From contig DATEDF010000027.1 of assembly GCA_035286465.1 (NCBI GenBank), positions 1 through 24,872 on the forward strand: 24,872 nucleotides of DNA. Direction: 5' to 3'. The notes beneath the pieces are model-generated. The model had not been told where the DNA came from. It saw only the letters and a program-made list of their open reading frames with translations, and did no database searches. The number at the start of each line of letters is the position of its first letter. Position 1 is the stretch's first letter. The DNA is from Fen-1231 sp035286465. Its GTDB lineage: Bacteria; Gemmatimonadota; Gemmatimonadetes; Gemmatimonadales; Gemmatimonadaceae. The position numbers and the translations under genes are program-made. Below, piece after piece: positions 15,182-22,366 of this stretch.

Positions 15182-15646
15182 TCAGCGCGCGCGGCGCGCC
15201 GTGCGCGCGCGTGACGATTCGTAGAGCTTGATCCACTCCGCGGCCGGCCACTCCCCGATCACCCCGGCGACGGCGGGGAGCGCGAGGTCGTCCACCGTCT
15301 TGAAGCGCACGCACGACTTGCCCATGTCGAGCTTCTTCCCCGCTTTCCGGAATTCGTCGCGAAACCACTGATTGAGCGCCCTGTCGCCGTAGATCCCCAT
15401 CAGGTAGAGAGAGTAGCCGTTCTTCTGCGCCGCGAGCGCCGCGTAGCAGAGCGGCTGGCCGTTGTAGGTCTTCGGGTAGTGCGAGAGCGGGATGGCCCAG
15501 GTGATGACGCCCCAGCCCATCATTTCACGATAGCCCGCGGGGAGGTGCTTCCGGATGAGCCCGCGCACGGCGACGACGACGCGACGCCGCTCCGGTGGCA
15601 GCGACGCGAGGTACTGCAGCACCGTCCTGGCGGCACTCGTGGCCAT
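15182..15646 (-). CDS. DUF1801 domain protein (YdhG-like)
   Basis: This 154-aa small cytoplasmic protein of the DUF1801 family has no established role for this subgroup. Typical segments are LPPERRRVVVAVRGLIRKHLPAG, MMGWGVITWAIPLSHYPKTYN, PLCYAALAAQKNGYSLYLMG, and a C-terminal GKSCVRFKTVDDLALPAVAGVI. I chose ATG at 15644-15646 because AGGAGG lies 10 bp upstream (15657-15662). The alternative is GTG at 15665-15667, which overlaps the TonB-gene stop as GTGA and adds 7 residues. It lies within a minus-strand gene group but without a clear functional link. Confidence 0.82.
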   Translation of the reverse strand: MATSAARTVLQYLASLPPERRRVVVAVRGLIRKHLPAGYREMMGWGVITWAIPLSHYPKTYNGQPLCYAALAAQKNGYSLYLMGIYGDRALNQWFRDEFRKAGKKLDMGKSCVRFKTVDDLALPAVAGVIGEWPAAEWIKLYESSRARTARRAR

Positions 15647-15663
15647 TGTCCGCGCGCCTCCTG

Positions 15664-17049
15664 TCACAGCGTGAAGTTCACGGTCACGGTGGTCAGCACC
15701 TGGACCGGTTCGCCGGCGCGCAGCGTCGGCGAATACGTCCAGGTCATCACGGCGTCGCGCGCCGCGCCGGTCAGCAACGGGTGACCGGAGAGCGCCCTCG
15801 CCAGGACCACGCGTCCGTCTTTCCCGACGAGCACCTCGAGCACGACGGCGCCGCTCACGCTCGCCGACTTGGCGAGGACCGGATAAACCGGCCGCGCGCT
15901 CGAGATCAGCTTCCCCTGCATCTCGCCTGCACGCACGCGTGGCGGCGCCGACGGCGGGGACGACGGTGGCGGCGGGAGCGGCGCCGGGACTCCGCCGGGG
16001 ACTCCGCCGGGGACTCCGCTGGGGATTCCGATTTCACGCGGCGCTGCACCCGGCACTCTGCCCGGCACTCCGCCTGCAACGCCGCCCACGACCCCGCCCA
16101 CGACCTCGCCCACGACGCCCCCCTCGACACCCCGACCGCTGAAGTCGGCCTCCGTCGGCGACGTGACCGCGGCATCCGGCGCCGCCGCGCGATTCTGCAA
16201 CGCCGAATCGGCCTTCGCCTCGGCCGCGCGGTGCGCGACCTGCTCCGCGGCCATCGCTTCGAAGCTCCGAGTCACCGCGCTGTACATCGTCGAGGACAGG
16301 CCGGCGAGTCCCATGAACAGCGTGGCGAACACCACGGCGTCCGGCACCCACCAGCGACCAGGCCGCTCCGCGAGCACGATCGGCTCGGACGTCGCGCGCA
16401 ACTTCAGCCCCTGCGCGCGCTCGATCCGCCAGATGACCGCGATCCAGAGCGCGGACACGGCCGCGCCCAGGAGGAACGCGGTCGTGACGACGCCGCTCTC
16501 TTCCACCCTGTCCCTGCTCAACAGCCACTGTGCGATGTTGTTGAGAACGATGACGGTGAGGAACAGGGTCCACCAAAGACGAAGCCACGGGGGCGAGTGC
16601 GTCGCCCGGACGGTGTCGCCTGGCGACGACGCGCTCCCGCGCCAGACCTCGCGCACCACACGATACGGCCGAATGAGGTTGACGAACGGGATGAACCACG
16701 AAGTCACGGCCTGGCGCGACCGGTAACGCGACGTCGCGCTGAACGCGTCGAGGTTCCGATGCGCGCGGTAGAGCCAGACGATGAAGAGCGTGGTCGCGAG
16801 CGCCGCGAAGGGAGCGCGAAGGAGAAAGGACGAGTCCAGCCAGCGCCAGAGCGCGGCGACACCCGCGCTCTCAGCAGATCCCTGTCCATAGAGCAGGCCC
16901 AGCAGTCTGAGCGCGCGCGCCGGCTGAGGTTGCATCCCGATGAACACGATCCACGCGACGCCACCGGCGAGGAACACGTTGAACGCGGCGTACGCACCAA
17001 GGACGACGCCGACGGCCCAGGCCCAGGGTCGTGTAGAGAGCGGTTTCAT
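15664..17049 (-). CDS. DUF4328 membrane domain fused to a TonB C-terminal domain
   Basis: This 461-aa fusion protein starts with about four to six hydrophobic helices typical of DUF4328, including AWAVGVVLGAYAAFNVFLAG and the signature SWFIPFVNLIRPYRVVREVWR (about 134-154). A final helix lies near VVFATLFMGLAGLSSTMYSA. A long low-complexity linker follows, with repeated GGV and GGVPG units and a proline stretch. The last 85 or so residues are a TonB_C domain: ARPVYPVLAKSASVSGAVVL, then VGKDGRVVLARALSGHPLL and DAVMTWTYSPTLRAG. TonB domains contact outer-membrane receptors. No ExbB/ExbD or receptor gene is near. ATG at 17047-17049 is 7 bp after the DUF2255 stop with GAGGT upstream; the longer frame would overlap that gene. 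Confidence 0.85.
   Translation of the reverse strand: MKPLSTRPWAWAVGVVLGAYAAFNVFLAGGVAWIVFIGMQPQPARALRLLGLLYGQGSAESAGVAALWRWLDSSFLLRAPFAALATTLFIVWLYRAHRNLDAFSATSRYRSRQAVTSWFIPFVNLIRPYRVVREVWRGSASSPGDTVRATHSPPWLRLWWTLFLTVIVLNNIAQWLLSRDRVEESGVVTTAFLLGAAVSALWIAVIWRIERAQGLKLRATSEPIVLAERPGRWWVPDAVVFATLFMGLAGLSSTMYSAVTRSFEAMAAEQVAHRAAEAKADSALQNRAAAPDAAVTSPTEADFSGRGVEGGVVGEVVGGVVGGVAGGVPGRVPGAAPREIGIPSGVPGGVPGGVPAPLPPPPSSPPSAPPRVRAGEMQGKLISSARPVYPVLAKSASVSGAVVLEVLVGKDGRVVLARALSGHPLLTGAARDAVMTWTYSPTLRAGEPVQVLTTVTVNFTL
15990..16030. repeat. 12-bp tandem repeat in the TonB linker
   Basis: Units of the type GGGACTCCGCCG repeat about three times and decay into CTGGGGATTCCG. They encode the GGVP repeats of the linker on the minus strand. 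Further degenerate copies at 16060-16130 encode the GGVVGGV/GGVPG stretch. Confidence 0.7.
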
Positions 17050-17056
17050 CGCCCGA

Positions 17057-17443
17057 TCACCTCGATGGCACGAACTCCGTGGTCGTCGCCCTGCGTCGCG
17101 GTTGCTTGAAGCCGCGCACCCACTTGAGCGACGCCGCGGTGTCGTACTTCTCGGCGTAGGCGGCTTCGATCGCATCGAGCAGTCGCGCGCCGGTCGCCCG
17201 CCTCGCGCGCACGCGGATCTCGCGTCCCGAGGTGAGTTGAATCACGCCTCGCGGCTCGTCGAGGAAGGCCCGATGCCATCCGGTCGGCTTGTCGTTCCAC
17301 GACCGCACGAAGACGCGTCCCTTCACCTCGACGACCCACACGCCGGTGAAGCGATGTGGCGCAGTGCCGGCGCGAACGCCGAGGATCTTGCTCGCGTGAA
17401 GCGCGGCGATGAGCGGCGCGGAGAACCGGCGGGGTTCAGGCAC
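17057..17443 (-). CDS. DUF2255 family protein
   Basis: This 128-aa protein matches the DUF2255 pattern in my memory. An N-terminal helix is followed by a small beta-barrel: HRFTGVWVVEVKGRVFVRSW, GWHRAFLDEPRGVIQLTSGR, EIRVRARR. The C-terminus is AIEAAYAEKY...SLKWVRGF. The family is small, soluble and without a firm function; it resembles split-barrel oxidoreductase-like proteins. The reading frame continues upstream inside the serine hydrolase gene in another frame, so I placed the start at GTG 17441-17443, 11 bp after that gene's stop. No strong ribosome-binding site is visible. The stop lies 7 bp before the TonB-fusion start. Confidence 0.75.
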   Translation of the reverse strand: MPEPRRFSAPLIAALHASKILGVRAGTAPHRFTGVWVVEVKGRVFVRSWNDKPTGWHRAFLDEPRGVIQLTSGREIRVRARRATGARLLDAIEAAYAEKYDTAASLKWVRGFKQPRRRATTTEFVPSR

Positions 17444-17454
17444 GACTGCCCGGC

Positions 17455-18771
17455 TCAGTTCGTGGTCTCGAGCAGGCGCTTGATCATTGCATCCAGCGCG
17501 CGCGCGTTCGTGATCCAGCGCGCCACAATCACGAGATCGTTCACGGGATCCACGTAGATGATGTTGGCGCCCGCACCCGAGTGATAGAACGCCTGCTCCG
17601 GCGCGCTCGGCAGCGCGCGACGGCCCGTGTTCAGGAAGTAGTTCATGAAGCCGTAGCCGGTGTTGACGCCGGGCGTTGTCGCGAGACGGATCCATTCCTC
17701 GGAGAGGATCTGCCGGTCGCCCCACTTGCCCTTGCGCAGCGTCAGGTACCCGAAGCGCGCCATGTCGCGCGCGCTGATCATCATCCCGCCGCCCCAGTGC
17801 GCGCCGCCGGCCACCGACTGCACGAGCTGGCCATCGAGCACGATCCACGAGTTGTCGTAGCCGTGCCAGCGCCAGGTGTGCGACGCGCCGATCGGGTCCA
17901 TCACGTATTCCCTGAGCACCTGCGGCAGCGGCCGCCGCCACACGGTAAGTGATGCGAGCGCGAGCAGGTTCACGCGCACGTCGTTGTAGGTGTAGACCGT
18001 GCCCGGCTCGTTCCGCGGCCGCACCTTCCACTGCTCGAGGTCCCCGCGTGGCCGGTCCGCCCAGTCGGGCTTCCCCCAGAGCGTCCCCTGCCAGTCGCTC
18101 GTCTGCCTGAGGAGATGATCCCACGTGATCTTCCGGTTGTGCTCCGACTCGAAGGGCTCGAGCAGGTCGAACGCACCGAAGGCGACGCCCTTCGCCGGCG
18201 CGGCGACGGTCGTGTTCGTGTTCCCGCTGCCCATCACGTTGGCCGGCACCGGCACGAGCGCCGCGCCGCCGCCGGGCGCGCCCCTGAGCGCGACCACGGG
18301 CGTCATGTACAAGCGCACTGAATCCCTGAGATCGCGGATCATCTTGCGGTCGTAGGCGAGGCCCACCGTGGTGGAGACGAAGCTCTTCGTCACGCTGAAT
18401 GTCGTTTCCACGCGGTTCGGGTCGCCCCATTCGGCGACGATGTAGCCCCGGCGCACGATCATTCCCGCCGCGCCGCCGCGCATCCGGAAGGGCCCGACCG
18501 CCTCGCCGAACGGTTCCCGTCCGAACGAGAGGAGATGGTTCTCGAGCAGGTCGCGCGGCGTCGTGGCTTCCGCGGCGACCGCGAGCGCGACGGCGTCCTT
18601 CACCGCCTGCGCGTTGAGCCCGACCTGCTCCGGCGTGCGCCGCTGCCACGCATCGCCGGCGGCCGGGAAGTAGGGCGCCTGGGCCGCGACCTGCGCGGCA
18701 AGAAGCAGCGTCGCGAGCACGAGCACGGTGGCGCGGGCGCGAGCGTGTGCGTGTGCGTGCAGGGAGGGCAT
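17455..18771 (-). CDS. Secreted serine hydrolase, beta-lactamase (class C) family
   Basis: This 438-aa protein has an N-terminal signal peptide. MPSLHAHAHARARA is followed by TVLVLATLLLAAQVAAQ with an AQA-type cleavage region. The penicillin-binding-like fold has SVTK (Ser-x-x-Lys nucleophile motif in TTFSVTKSFV) and YTYNDV as the Tyr-x-Asn element. GGGMMISARDMARFGYLTLRKG and GYGFMNYFLN are typical of EstB/class C-like serine hydrolases. These act on esters, amides or D-amino peptides; true beta-lactam resistance is unlikely without more evidence. Start ATG 18769-18771 is favoured over an upstream in-frame ATG by GAGGAG 6 bp upstream (18778-18783) and by the signal peptide. It probably leads the operon with DUF2255 and the TonB fusion. 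Confidence 0.87.
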   Translation of the reverse strand: MPSLHAHAHARARATVLVLATLLLAAQVAAQAPYFPAAGDAWQRRTPEQVGLNAQAVKDAVALAVAAEATTPRDLLENHLLSFGREPFGEAVGPFRMRGGAAGMIVRRGYIVAEWGDPNRVETTFSVTKSFVSTTVGLAYDRKMIRDLRDSVRLYMTPVVALRGAPGGGAALVPVPANVMGSGNTNTTVAAPAKGVAFGAFDLLEPFESEHNRKITWDHLLRQTSDWQGTLWGKPDWADRPRGDLEQWKVRPRNEPGTVYTYNDVRVNLLALASLTVWRRPLPQVLREYVMDPIGASHTWRWHGYDNSWIVLDGQLVQSVAGGAHWGGGMMISARDMARFGYLTLRKGKWGDRQILSEEWIRLATTPGVNTGYGFMNYFLNTGRRALPSAPEQAFYHSGAGANIIYVDPVNDLVIVARWITNARALDAMIKRLLETTN

Positions 18772-18777
18772 CGTGCG

Positions 18778-18783
18778 CTCCTC
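18778..18783 (-). promoter_or_regulatory. Ribosome-binding site of the serine hydrolase gene
   Basis: GAGGAG on the minus strand, 6 bp ahead of ATG 18771-18769. It decides the start against the upstream in-frame ATG at 18895-18897, which would put 42 unrelated residues before the signal peptide. Confidence 0.7.
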
Positions 18784-18956
18784 AGCAGGTCGGGGTAGAG
18801 GGACGGCTGTCGAGAAAGTGGGCGTGGGCCGCCAGACGTCGCAAGGCCAGCGCGCCGCGAGCGACTGGGTGATCAACAGTTCTGAGTCGTGGGGCATCGA
18901 GGCACGGCGCGAGAACTCCGGGAAGGCGCCGAGGGTGACGCGGTCGAGATGCTAAG

Positions 18957-19619
18957 CTATCGCCGCTCCTCCACCCTCTCCCGCTCTCGTATCCGGATCG
19001 GCTCCGCGGCTCCCGGTCCCAGCGCCCGCCCCTCCGCCCGCTCGGCGACCATCTGCGCCACGAATCGCTGTCCCTCACCGATCCGTTCGACCTCGATCGC
19101 GATCGCCTCCACTCCACGCTCGAGGTTTTCCATCCTCTGCGACATCTCGGGCGGGAGCGTCACCGTGGCCTTCGCCGACCGCCGCCAGATGCGGCGCGCG
19201 AACGCGATGCTCATCGGGAACAGCACGATCACCATGAACAGGCCGGTCAGGACGAAGAACTCTTCGGGCGGGCCGCTCCTGGGCGGCTGAGGCGGACGCA
19301 CCGCCGCCCCGGGCACCGCCGCGGCCTGCGCGACGGCCAAGTTGGATTGCGCGATCTGCTTGTCGAGTTCCGCGATCTGTGCATCCACGCTCACGACCCG
19401 TTTCTCGAGGGACGCGCGCGTCGCCTGCGTCTGGTCCTGGTCAGCGAGCTGCCCGACGAGCTCCTGCCGCAGGCGCTGCGCGGTCTGGAGTTGCTGGTTC
19501 AGGATCTCACCCCGCGAGACGAGGCCGCGGTAGACGAGTTGCGGAGACGGCGGGGCCGCCGGCGCGGGAATCGGCTGGGCAGTGGCGACCGGCGTGCCGC
19601 CTTGCGTGTTTGAGATCAT
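18957..19619 (-). CDS. Hypothetical membrane protein with coiled coils on both sides of one TM segment
   Basis: This 220-aa protein has no recognised family. The order is: a Pro/Ala-rich start; a predicted coiled coil at about 34-90 (ILNQQLQTAQRLRQELVGQL and onward, LEKRVVSVDAQIAELDKQIA); a proline spacer (AVRPPQPPRSGPPEEF); and a transmembrane segment at about 121-142 (FFVLTGLFMVIVLFPMSIAF). A basic ARRIWRR, a second helical stretch with MENLERGVEAIAIEVERIG and an Arg/Glu-rich tail follow. Topology is probably N-out with the C-terminal helix in the cytoplasm, by the positive-inside rule. It is flanked by gaps of about 185 bp on both sides and so is probably transcribed alone. A role as a scaffold or envelope protein is only a guess. 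Confidence 0.75.
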   Translation of the reverse strand: MISNTQGGTPVATAQPIPAPAAPPSPQLVYRGLVSRGEILNQQLQTAQRLRQELVGQLADQDQTQATRASLEKRVVSVDAQIAELDKQIAQSNLAVAQAAAVPGAAVRPPQPPRSGPPEEFFVLTGLFMVIVLFPMSIAFARRIWRRSAKATVTLPPEMSQRMENLERGVEAIAIEVERIGEGQRFVAQMVAERAEGRALGPGAAEPIRIRERERVEERR

Positions 19620-19790
19620 CGTGCGTCTCTGCGGGTTCGTGAGTGGAGCCGGGAGGTCCCGGTTTCCCTCCTACGGATAGGCCCCCCGTCGGGATTCGGC
19701 CAGGGGGCGGTACCGGCGGCGTTGCCCTCGCACCGTTCCCCGCCCGCTGCCTCGGCCGCCGACGGGACGATGTCCTTGGTGTTGTTCACC

Positions 19791-19809
19791 GCGACGGCTG
19801 GTGCGTCGC
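19791..19809 (-). terminator. Possible hairpin at the end of the amidohydrolase gene
   Basis: GCGACG (19791-19796) and CGTCGC (19804-19809) form a 6-bp stem with a 7-base loop directly at the amidohydrolase stop. There is no clear U-run on the minus strand, so intrinsic termination is uncertain. Confidence 0.25.
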
Positions 19810-21020
19810 TACCGCGGCCACCCCGCCTGCGGCAGCCCCGGCGTGATCTTCAGCGCGTTCTGGAAGTAGACCTTCTTCAGGACGCTGTCGGGAAGGCCGA
19901 TGCCGTACAGCTTCCAGAACGCGTGATAGTCACGGTAGTAATCGAAGTAGTCGTCGGTGGTCTCGAACACGCGCCAGTAGTAGGGGTACTCCTCGGGCTG
20001 GAAGGAGTCCTTCCCGAAGAGGATGCGGTCCTGGTACTTCACGAAGAATTCGTGCGCGGCGCGCGGCTGCCGGCCAATGTCGTACAGCACGGCGCCGACC
20101 TCCGTGTACAAGTTCGGCATCTCCGTCAGCATCCTGCCGAGGCGGCCGAGGTCGTTCGCGTGCCAGCCCATGTGCGCCGCCACGAAGATCGTCTTCGGGT
20201 GCTTCCGGAACAGGTTGTCGCGCTCCGCCATCACCGTCTCGAAGCTCGGGAACCCCTGCTCCGGCGGAACCCGGCGGCCGCTGAAGAGCGCGAGCTCGAG
20301 CCACCGCTCGTTCGTGTAGTCGAGGGGCTGGTAGAACTCCTGCGGGTCGGCGGTGTGAATGAACACTGGGAGCCTGAGCCGCGCGCACGCCTCCCAGATG
20401 GGATCGAGCTCCGGATCGTCGAGCTTGAGGCGCGACCCGTCGGCCTTTCGCGTGGATTGACCGAATCCCTTTCCGACCTCTCCCACACCCACGGCGCCGG
20501 TCTTCACATCCGCCTCGAGCTGAGCGATCGCCTTCTCGGCCCAGCCGGGCCCCACGTTCCTGAAGTCGATCCCCGCGAGCACGCGGACGCGATCCTTCAT
20601 CTGAAGCGACGCACCAATGGCGGCGACCGTGCGCTGCAGGGACTCGCCGCTCATGTTGTTCGCCGCCACCATGAGCCGGACATTCAGGCTGTCGAGCGAC
20701 GCGCCGAGCGAAGCCAGGCTCTCGTTCGATTGCAGCATTCCCTGCGGGTGGCCGTGGAAATCAATCGCCGGGTACTTCGCCATCCTCACGGCGTGCGCCG
20801 GCACCACGAGCGTCGAGCGCGGCCTGTAATCCAGGATGCTCGGCGCCGACAGCTCTGGTGCCATGCAGCTCCGCGGCCGGATCTCCGTAGTCCCCGCGGG
20901 GCACTGCTCGCCGGGCTGGATCGGCGTGCCGCGTCCGCCGCCGCGCCCACCCTGGGCGAGGGTGGGTGTGCTGAGCACGAGCGCGGCGGCGAGGCCGGCA
21001 AGGACGAACTCACTGCGCAT
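19809..21020 (-). CDS. Secreted amidohydrolase (amidohydrolase_2 / TIM-barrel metal hydrolase)
   Basis: This 403-aa protein has a signal peptide (MRSEFVLAGLAAALVLSTPT ending LAQ) and a mature start rich in Gly/Arg (GGRGGGRG). Metal-binding motifs of the PF04909-type barrel are visible: AIDFHGHPQG (H89, H91), LPVFIHTADPQEFYQP, IFVAAHMGWHAND, and a late Asp in RILFGKDSFQP. The family includes decarboxylases and hydrolases of the ACMSD/uronate-isomerase-like group; the substrate is unknown. The start is ATG 21018-21020, since an upstream in-frame start would precede the signal peptide with 12 polar residues. A GGGGA lies about 5 bp ahead. Confidence 0.85.
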   Translation of the reverse strand: MRSEFVLAGLAAALVLSTPTLAQGGRGGGRGTPIQPGEQCPAGTTEIRPRSCMAPELSAPSILDYRPRSTLVVPAHAVRMAKYPAIDFHGHPQGMLQSNESLASLGASLDSLNVRLMVAANNMSGESLQRTVAAIGASLQMKDRVRVLAGIDFRNVGPGWAEKAIAQLEADVKTGAVGVGEVGKGFGQSTRKADGSRLKLDDPELDPIWEACARLRLPVFIHTADPQEFYQPLDYTNERWLELALFSGRRVPPEQGFPSFETVMAERDNLFRKHPKTIFVAAHMGWHANDLGRLGRMLTEMPNLYTEVGAVLYDIGRQPRAAHEFFVKYQDRILFGKDSFQPEEYPYYWRVFETTDDYFDYYRDYHAFWKLYGIGLPDSVLKKVYFQNALKITPGLPQAGWPR

Positions 21021-21101
21021 GGAAGTCCCCGTTCGACGTGAACCTGAAGTTGTCACGCGCGCGGTGCCGGGGGAACCCCGAGCGCAGGCGCGCCTGAAGG
21101 T

Positions 21102-21419
21102 TCAGGCGGCCGAGGATCGTCGGCGCGCGAGTGCGAGTGGAAGGAGAACGAGCGCAGCGCCGACGGCAGCCACGCAGGTGCCGACCATCGCGTAGCCGCC
21201 CAGCTCCCAGCGCTTGTCGAAGGACGCCTTGACGTGACCGTAATGATAGGCGTCCGACGCGACCTGCTGTTGCGTGGCCGTGGGCGGCGCGCGAGCAATC
21301 AGGTCGCGGTAGTACTCGACGCGCCGGCGCAGGAGGATGTCCCACGTGATGGTGAGGACGAGCGCGCCGGCGAGGAGCAGCGCGCCGACGCCGATGAGAG
21401 CGCGGCGGGATTGGGTCAT
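21102..21419 (-). CDS. Small two-TM membrane protein, function unknown
   Basis: This 105-aa protein has TM1 at about residues 8-28 (LIGVGALLLAGALVLTITWD), a basic LLRRRVEYYRDL, a polar loop with THE-type residues (ATQQQVASDAYHYGHVKASF), TM2 at about 73-97 and a basic end. No family is recognised. ATG at 21417-21419 overlaps a stop in another minus-strand frame (TGA 21416-21418). That frame ends in the hydrophobic GGIAAVLVGLAWRDLRPAR, which may be the tail of a truncated upstream gene. It lies about 80 bp upstream of the amidohydrolase gene on the same strand. Confidence 0.6.
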   Translation of the reverse strand: MTQSRRALIGVGALLLAGALVLTITWDILLRRRVEYYRDLIARAPPTATQQQVASDAYHYGHVKASFDKRWELGGYAMVGTCVAAVGAALVLLPLALARRRSSAA

Positions 21420-21490
21420 CGAGCGGGCCGGAGGTCACGCCAGGCAAGGCCGACGAGCACGGCTGCGATTCCGCCGGCGCGCTCGCGCTG

Positions 21491-21544
21491 CCGGACACGC
21501 GAAAGCCGTCCGATCGGAGACCTGACCGTTACCAATGTGTCCGG
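21491..21544. repeat. 8-bp inverted repeat flanking a possible IS relic
   Basis: CCGGACAC at 21491-21498 and its exact reverse complement GTGTCCGG at 21537-21544 frame 38 bp. The right side continues as GTTACCAATGTGTCCGG (21528-21544), which looks to me like the kind of end seen in IS481-type elements. No transposase is left. The 161-bp gap from 21420 to 21580 holds nothing else I can name. Confidence 0.35.
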
Positions 21545-21580
21545 TCTGGTTGTTAACCCTGACCACGGCCGCTCACGCGC

Positions 21581-22012
21581 CTATCGTGGCCGAGGCGGAT
21601 ACGGCGCCGCGACTTTGAGCCCGCTGATCAGCGGGCGCAGTGTCTGAAAGTCGTGATCGCGCGTAACGACCACCCAGCCCCACTCACGCGCCTGCGCGGC
21701 GAGGAGCGCATCGTTCTGACGGCTGGCCGTGAGCCCGGTCGCACCGGCGCGTGCGAACAGCGCCCCTGCGCGCCGCCAGGCAGCCACCGAGGGCGCGAGG
21801 ATGCGTCTGCGCCGATCGAAGGGTGCCAGCACTGCGTCGTCCAACACCCGCCGGGCCCGGTCGGTGCGCGCCCCCGCCGTGAGTTCGGCGGCGACAACGC
21901 TGGACAGTACCGTCGAGGGAAGCGCCCAGCTCAAGAAGGACTTCAGGCGATCCAGCTCCTCTGCCTGACGAAGTGCGTCAACGACCACGTTCGTATCCAG
22001 CGTGTAGATCAC
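21581..22012 (-). CDS. vapC: VapC-type PIN-domain toxin
   Basis: This 143-aa PIN-domain ribonuclease has acidic active-site motifs LDTNVVVDAL (D6), VVAAELTAGA (E43), SRQNDALLAAQAREWG and VVTRDHDFQTL. Length and order match VapC toxins that cleave tRNA or rRNA. The start is GTG at 22010-22012, overlapping the antitoxin TGA as GTGA. This PIN is of a different subgroup from the one at 11049-11435. It sits downstream of the attC-like site in the cassette block and could be a cassette gene. No second attC was found after its stop. Confidence 0.85.
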   Translation of the reverse strand: MIYTLDTNVVVDALRQAEELDRLKSFLSWALPSTVLSSVVAAELTAGARTDRARRVLDDAVLAPFDRRRRILAPSVAAWRRAGALFARAGATGLTASRQNDALLAAQAREWGWVVVTRDHDFQTLRPLISGLKVAAPYPPRPR

Positions 22013-22257
22013 CCGGCACGCCGCGAAGGCTCGATGCTCGCCACACCTCCGGCCGCCGCGAGTTCATCCAGTCCGCGGAACACCTCAGTCCGGAACACGA
22101 CCAAGTCCAGCGCGGCGTCCACCGCGGCGGTCTCAGTCTTCGCACCGAGCGCGGCCTTCGCCGCATTCAGCTTGCGTTGGTCCATGAGCATGTTCTTGCG
22201 TTTCATCACGCGCCGAATCTGGGCCACCACGTCGCTCCGCTGGAGGGTCTCCAACAA
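22009..22257 (-). CDS. vapB: VapB-type ribbon-helix-helix antitoxin
   Basis: This 82-aa protein has an RHH antitoxin pattern: DQRKLNAAKAALGAKTETAA followed by VDAALDLVVFR, then a C-terminal toxin-binding tail. Two starts are possible. TTG at 22255-22257 has AGGA 7 bp upstream (22265-22268). ATG at 22204-22206 (MKRKNMLMDQ) lacks a clear ribosome-binding site. I list the TTG start with moderate certainty. The antitoxin gene precedes and overlaps vapC by 4 bp. An inverted repeat upstream suggests autoregulation. Confidence 0.78.
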   Translation of the reverse strand: MLETLQRSDVVAQIRRVMKRKNMLMDQRKLNAAKAALGAKTETAAVDAALDLVVFRTEVFRGLDELAAAGGVASIEPSRRAG

Positions 22258-22267
22258 TGTACCGTCC

Positions 22268-22299
22268 TATACAGTCGATTGCAAGCCAGTAGCTGTATA
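22268..22299. promoter_or_regulatory. Probable VapB operator (inverted repeat)
   Basis: TATACAG at 22268-22274 and CTGTATA at 22293-22299 form a perfect 7-bp inverted repeat with an 18-bp spacer, just upstream of the antitoxin start. Its outer arm overlaps the attC-like core site GTTATAC (minus strand, 22301-22295). It would give the toxin-antitoxin pair its own regulated promoter, as toxin-antitoxin cassettes usually have. No clean -35/-10 pair was identified. Confidence 0.5.
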
Positions 22300-22366
22300 A
22301 CGATTGAGTTCACCCGCGCGCGGAGGCCGCAGGCCGGAGCGCGTCGGGTGGAGCGAAGGGTTAGGC
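22295..22366 (-). other. Integron attC-type recombination site
   Basis: This 72-bp minus-strand sequence has the architecture of an attC site. R'' is GCCTAAC (22366-22360), matching RYYYAAC. A short spacer CCTTC follows, then L'' with CTCCACCCGACGCG, a GC-rich imperfect hairpin, L' as CGCGCGGGTGAACTC, a spacer AATC, and R' as GTTATAC (22301-22295). L'' and L' pair through CACCCG/CGGGTG with an unpaired base, as in known attC sites. The bases around both cores closely resemble the classical GCCTAAC...TTCG and AACTCAA..GTTA ends. R' departs from GTTRRRY at one base. It starts 24 bp after the stop of the HEPN-like gene, the normal place in a gene cassette. Confidence 0.78.

Noticed and set aside
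17455..18771. Antibiotic-resistance beta-lactamase
   Set aside because: Only the general serine-hydrolase fold motifs are seen; the family is mostly esterases and peptidases, so resistance is not supported.
21416..21535. A 39-aa minus-strand frame from TTG ending in GGIAAVLVGLAWRDLRPAR
   Set aside because: No ribosome-binding site and no family; more likely a gene remnant or chance, so it is only mentioned in the context of the junction.
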